Positions 61,114 through 64,000 of a DNA stretch of 64,000 bases are shown piece by piece; the stretch's first letter is position 1, and each line of letters begins with the position of its first letter. The notes below the pieces were generated by a model that saw only the letters and a list, made by a program, of their open reading frames with translations, was not told the origin of the DNA and ran no database searches. Both the position numbers and the translations under genes were made by a program. Origin of the DNA: JAXDAY01 sp034679345 (GTDB lineage Bacteria > Eisenbacteria > RBG-16-71-46 > CAIMUX01 > VGJL01); assembly GCA_034679345.1 (NCBI GenBank), contig JAXDAY010000014.1:62001-126000 (forward strand), in the 5' to 3' direction.

Positions 61114-62238
61114 TCAAGGAGCGGGCGGGGTCCGCCGCCGAAGCTTCGGCGGCGTCCGGAACAGGACCTGGAGCGCGCGCACCCTCCGGGTATCGACGGA
61201 GGCCACCTCGATCGAGAGATCCCCCAGGTCGACGACATCGCCGACGTGCGGCACCCGCGCGGTCCGGCTGAGGACCAGCCCCGCGAGCGTCTCATAATCC
61301 CCGCTCGGCAGGGCCATGCCGAAGATCCCCTGAAACTCGTCAAGGCGCAGGGCTCCATCGACATGGAAAGTGCCGTCAGCGTTTCGGCGCACGCGGACGG
61401 GCACATTCTCGTGCTCGCCGGAGAGATCCCCGACGAGCAGCTCGAGCAGGTCCTCGAGCGTGACGATGCCCGCGACGGCGCCAAACTCATCCAGAACCGC
61501 GGCCGTGTCGAACCGATCGCGCCGCATCCACTCGACCAGATCATCACAACCGATGGTCTCGGGCACGAGAACCGCCGGGCGCGCCATCTGCTGTGCCGTC
61601 CGGTCGCGCACGCGGGGCTCAGTGAACAGGTCGATCAGCTCGAGCATCCCGGTCACGGCGGCGTAATCCCCCTCGATCACGGGGTAGCGGGAGTGGGGAC
61701 GGCTCTGCACGACATCGAGGATCTCATCGAAGGTCGCCTCGGCGCGAAGCCACGCCATGCCGCTTCGGGGAATCACGACCCGTTCCACGGTGGTGTGCGT
61801 GAGCTCGACTACCTGCGCCAAAGCCTCCTCCTGCGATCCGGGCGCGGGTCCATCGACGCTCCTGGGGCCTGTGACGAGCGACACGACCCAATCGATCAGC
61901 AGCGCCGCGCCGTCCATCGGGGCCAGCAGCGGAAGGACGAGCCGGACGAGCGGGTGCGATCGGCGCGCGAGCCATTGCCCGACCCAGCGCAGGAAGGGAA
62001 TCGGGAGGAGGAACGCGAGAAGCCAGGCCGACCGGAGTGAGGTCGCGGCAGCCAGGGAGGCGGCGCCGGCAAGGAGCAGCGAGATGTGAACGATCAGAGG
62101 CCGGTGGATCGACCGGATCGCCGCGGCCTCGGGGGTGGCGCCCAGGCGACGCGGCACCCGAATCGGTTCGCGCGCGGTGACCGACGCGAGGAAGACCGTT
62201 GTCAGCGCGACGATCTGCAGGAGGATCCAGGCGATCAT
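61114..62238 (-). CDS. CNNM/CorC-family (haemolysin C-like) CBS membrane protein
   Basis: The 374-residue protein has a short DUF21-like N-terminal membrane part (two to three spans) and a CBS-domain pair at about 155-275 (MLELIDLFTEPRV, LDEFGAVAGIVTLEDLLELLVGDL). It ends with the CorC/HlyC transporter-associated domain at about 280-370 (VDGALRLDEFQGIFG, VPHVGDVVDLGDLSIEVASVD). Relatives move Mg2+ or Co2+ or regulate such transport. The DUF21 part is shorter than usual. It is coupled with the next gene by a 4-nt overlap. Confidence 0.85.
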   Translation of the reverse strand: MIAWILLQIVALTTVFLASVTAREPIRVPRRLGATPEAAAIRSIHRPLIVHISLLLAGAASLAAATSLRSAWLLAFLLPIPFLRWVGQWLARRSHPLVRLVLPLLAPMDGAALLIDWVVSLVTGPRSVDGPAPGSQEEALAQVVELTHTTVERVVIPRSGMAWLRAEATFDEILDVVQSRPHSRYPVIEGDYAAVTGMLELIDLFTEPRVRDRTAQQMARPAVLVPETIGCDDLVEWMRRDRFDTAAVLDEFGAVAGIVTLEDLLELLVGDLSGEHENVPVRVRRNADGTFHVDGALRLDEFQGIFGMALPSGDYETLAGLVLSRTARVPHVGDVVDLGDLSIEVASVDTRRVRALQVLFRTPPKLRRRTPPAP

Positions 62239-63014
62239 CCTGGATTCTCCCCACTGCCGGTCAGGTGCCGGAAGAGGTCGCGGCGCGTGACGAGCCCGAC
62301 CGTCCTGCCGAAGGGATCGACAACGATGGCGAGATGCGCGCGCGCCGAGCGGAAGAGCTCCAAGAGGTCCGAGGCGTTCGAGTCGCGTGATATGAAGAGC
62401 GGTCTTCGCATGAGTCCCTTGAGCGCAGGAACCTTTCCGGGTTGACGGAGAAGCGGGGTGAGGTCCTTCGCGTGAACGACGCCCATGACCCGATCGAGGG
62501 AGCCGTCGGTCATCGGAATCCGCATCCGACCGCTCGAGTGAACCTTCGCCAGCGCCCCTGCCACCCCTTCGCTGCAGTCGGCCGCCACGATGCGCTCGCG
62601 GGGGGTGAGGATCGACTCGACGCGCATCTCCCGCATCTCCATGAGCCGGCGCAGCAGTCCCTCCGCCTCTCGCGTCAATCCGTCCGGACCTTCACCCGTC
62701 TCGCCCGCGGCGTCTCCCGCGCCGGGGGCCACGCCATCTTTCGCGATCTCGCCACTGCTGCGCGCCCGCGCGATCCAGAAGACGCCGATCCAGACGGCGC
62801 CGGCCAGCAGAGCGCCGATGACGATCCATCTCTCCGCAGAGCCCGCGAGCAGATAGAGACCTGCGATCAGCGCGGCGAGCGCCGCCCAGTGGGCCAGAAG
62901 ATCGACCGCGCCGGAGCGACGGAGGCGGCCGCGTCCCGCCCCGCTCGCGCCGAATGCGAGCGGCGGGAGGAGCAGCGCGAGGGCGATCGCCGCCCAGCCG
63001 ATGGAGTGGATCAT
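62235..63014 (-). CDS. Second CBS-pair membrane protein
   Basis: The 259-residue protein has three N-terminal membrane spans (IGWAAIALALLLPPLAFGA; LAHWAALAALIAGLYLL; WIVIGALLAGAVWIGVFWIA) and a CBS-domain pair (about 145-250, MRVESILTPRERIV; MGVVHAKDLTPLL; LAIVVDPFGRTVGLVTRRDLFRHL). It lacks the transporter-associated domain of its neighbour, so the two may act as subunits of one CNNM-like ion transporter. It lies between the other CBS gene and ybeY, overlapping both by 4 nt. Confidence 0.8.
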   Translation of the reverse strand: MIHSIGWAAIALALLLPPLAFGASGAGRGRLRRSGAVDLLAHWAALAALIAGLYLLAGSAERWIVIGALLAGAVWIGVFWIARARSSGEIAKDGVAPGAGDAAGETGEGPDGLTREAEGLLRRLMEMREMRVESILTPRERIVAADCSEGVAGALAKVHSSGRMRIPMTDGSLDRVMGVVHAKDLTPLLRQPGKVPALKGLMRRPLFISRDSNASDLLELFRSARAHLAIVVDPFGRTVGLVTRRDLFRHLTGSGENPG

Positions 63015-63469
63015 CCCACGACCCGCAGTCCGCTGCGCCTGTACCAGCGCATGTGGAGATCCTCCTTGCGCCGCATCGCCGCCATCTCCTTCCGCCCTCG
63101 ATGGTCGTGTCCGAGCAGATGCAGAGTCCCGTGGATCAGCATGCGTGCCACCTCGGCGTGGAGATCGATACCCCGCTGAGAGGCGGAGCGACGGCAAACC
63201 TCGATGCAGATGATGAGATCGCCCAGCGGAGTCGCCGTTGGCGGCGCGCCCGGGGCAGGATCTCCCATGGGGAAGGAGAGGACATCGGTCGGGCCCGCGA
63301 GGCCCATGCACCGCTCGTGCAGCGCCGCCATTCTCCGAGTCCCAACGAAGCCGACGTCGATCGGACGCGCCTCGCCCTCGACGTCGAGGATCCGATCCAG
63401 CAGGAGTCGGATGTCACGACTGCGGGTAGCTGTTCCTCGAAGGCGGTTCGCGATCCCGTGGGGACGCAT
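63011..63469 (-). CDS. ybeY: rRNA maturation endoribonuclease YbeY
   Basis: The 152-residue protein has the YbeY zinc site HGTLHLLGHDH and the family VDVGFVGTRRMAALHERCMG and TDVLSFPMGD segments. YbeY processes the 3' end of 16S rRNA and acts in ribosome quality control. The ATG at 63469 is inside the end of the upstream HD-domain gene (56-nt overlap); a later start is possible. Confidence 0.92.
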   Translation of the reverse strand: MRPHGIANRLRGTATRSRDIRLLLDRILDVEGEARPIDVGFVGTRRMAALHERCMGLAGPTDVLSFPMGDPAPGAPPTATPLGDLIICIEVCRRSASQRGIDLHAEVARMLIHGTLHLLGHDHRGRKEMAAMRRKEDLHMRWYRRSGLRVVG

Positions 63470-64000
63470 CGCGTTTCGGCTCCTCCTCCGGAGCCTGGAA
63501 GGCGCTCCGGGCGTGGAAGAAGGCGGAGAGCACCGGGACGAAAGCATCGCGGATGTGCGCAAGATCCGAAAGGGTGAGATTGCTGTCTTCAAGGTCCCCT
63601 TCGGAGACGCGCGTCTCGAGAACCTTCACGACGGCGCCCTTCACGCGGCTGGGCGATGGATCGTCGAGGGCCCGCGCCGCGGCATCGACCTGATCGGCAA
63701 GCATGACAAGCGCCGATTCCCGAGTTTGTGGGCGCGGTCCCGGATAACGGAACTCCTGCTCTTGAGCTGCCGCATCCTGGCGACGCGCCTTGTGCCAGAA
63801 GAAGATCATGAGGGAGTGGCCATGGTGCTCGCGAATTCCCTGGACGACGATATCAGGCACGCGCTCCCGGATTGCGAGGGCGACCCCTTCCCGCACGTGC
63901 GACTCCAGGATGAGGCGGCTCATCGAGGGGGAGAGGCGGTCGTGGGGATTGCGCCGGCCGGGAGGAATATTCTCGATGAAGTATCCCGGCTTCCCCACCT
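63414..64000 (-). CDS. PgpH-like 7TM-HD cyclic-dinucleotide phosphodiesterase, 3' end only
   Basis: Only the C-terminal ~195 residues are in the window; the 5' part extends past the right edge. It shows the HD-domain segment SRLILESHVREGVALAIRERVP, HHGHSLMIFFWHKAR and SALVMLADQVDAAARALDD. These match the C-terminal half of PgpH/YqfF proteins, which hydrolyse cyclic di-AMP. PgpH genes usually stand just before ybeY, as here. The HD catalytic motif itself lies outside the window. Confidence 0.82.
   Translation of the reverse strand, partial: VGKPGYFIENIPPGRRNPHDRLSPSMSRLILESHVREGVALAIRERVPDIVVQGIREHHGHSLMIFFWHKARRQDAAAQEQEFRYPGPRPQTRESALVMLADQVDAAARALDDPSPSRVKGAVVKVLETRVSEGDLEDSNLTLSDLAHIRDAFVPVLSAFFHARSAFQAPEEEPKRDASPRDREPPSRNSYPQS

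Noticed and set aside
1..64000. CRISPR arrays, rRNA genes, insertion sequences, prophage or integrase genes
   Set aside because: I looked for short direct repeats with regular spacers, transposase motifs and rRNA core sequences and found none.

Overview
The window is high-GC DNA from a Gram-negative bacterium. An LptD homologue and many lipobox signal peptides show an outer membrane. Several secreted proteins end in FlgD-like or type IX-secretion-like C-terminal domains, and a PorX/PorY-like two-component pair is present. Together with giant beta-propeller proteins, a secreted C10 peptidase and CHAT/TPR proteins, this points to the FCB supergroup or an allied uncultured phylum; Candidatus Eisenbacteria is my best guess. 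This is inference from gene content. There is no rRNA gene to settle it. Almost every gene is on the minus strand.

Layout. 1-19 kb: the 3' part of a subtilisin-like protease; a small secreted protein; an ECF sigma factor, zinc anti-sigma factor and TPR-CHAT protease operon; two transporters; a C10 peptidase fused to two beta-helix modules; an IPT/TIG lipoprotein with one haem-c site; tadA, a lipoprotein, tRNA-Arg(ACG), tRNA-Ser(GCT), tRNA-Ser(TGA), mnmA, a TPR protein, a YacP-like NYN protein and a repeat lipoprotein. 19-33 kb: a rhomboid protease, a 1871-residue protein built from four six-bladed propellers, a SpoIIE-type phosphatase, a HEPN protein, the reverse transsulfuration pair, and a four-haem cytochrome lipoprotein with an in-frame UGA at a probable selenocysteine position.

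33-44 kb is one tightly coupled minus-strand cluster: serS, a PorY-like kinase, a PorX-like REC-PglZ regulator, tsaE, tsaB, rimI, accD, folC and lptD. It joins translation, lipid and folate metabolism, outer-membrane assembly and a probable secretion regulator. 44-49.4 kb makes nucleotide sugars and starts surface glycan synthesis (WecA/MraY-type transferase, an epimerase, RmlB, an RmlC-like protein, UDP-glucose dehydrogenase). 49.4-56.7 kb is a pyrimidine operon, pyrR-pyrB-pyrC-(TPR lipoprotein)-pyrK-pyrD-pyrF, joined by 4-nt overlaps and preceded by a leader terminator that fits PyrR attenuation.

56.8-64 kb: an exported peroxiredoxin, recO, a DAHP synthase, an FN3-propeller lipoprotein, two CBS-pair membrane proteins, ybeY and the end of a PgpH-like HD protein.

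The most interesting locus is the cytochrome at 31332-32690. A single UGA lies in a Cys-Gly-UGA motif, the frame stays open on both sides, and a perfect hairpin with a G-led loop sits 28 nt downstream, where a bacterial SECIS is expected. The PorXY-like pair together with C-terminal sorting-like domains, and the sigma/anti-sigma/CHAT operon, are next.
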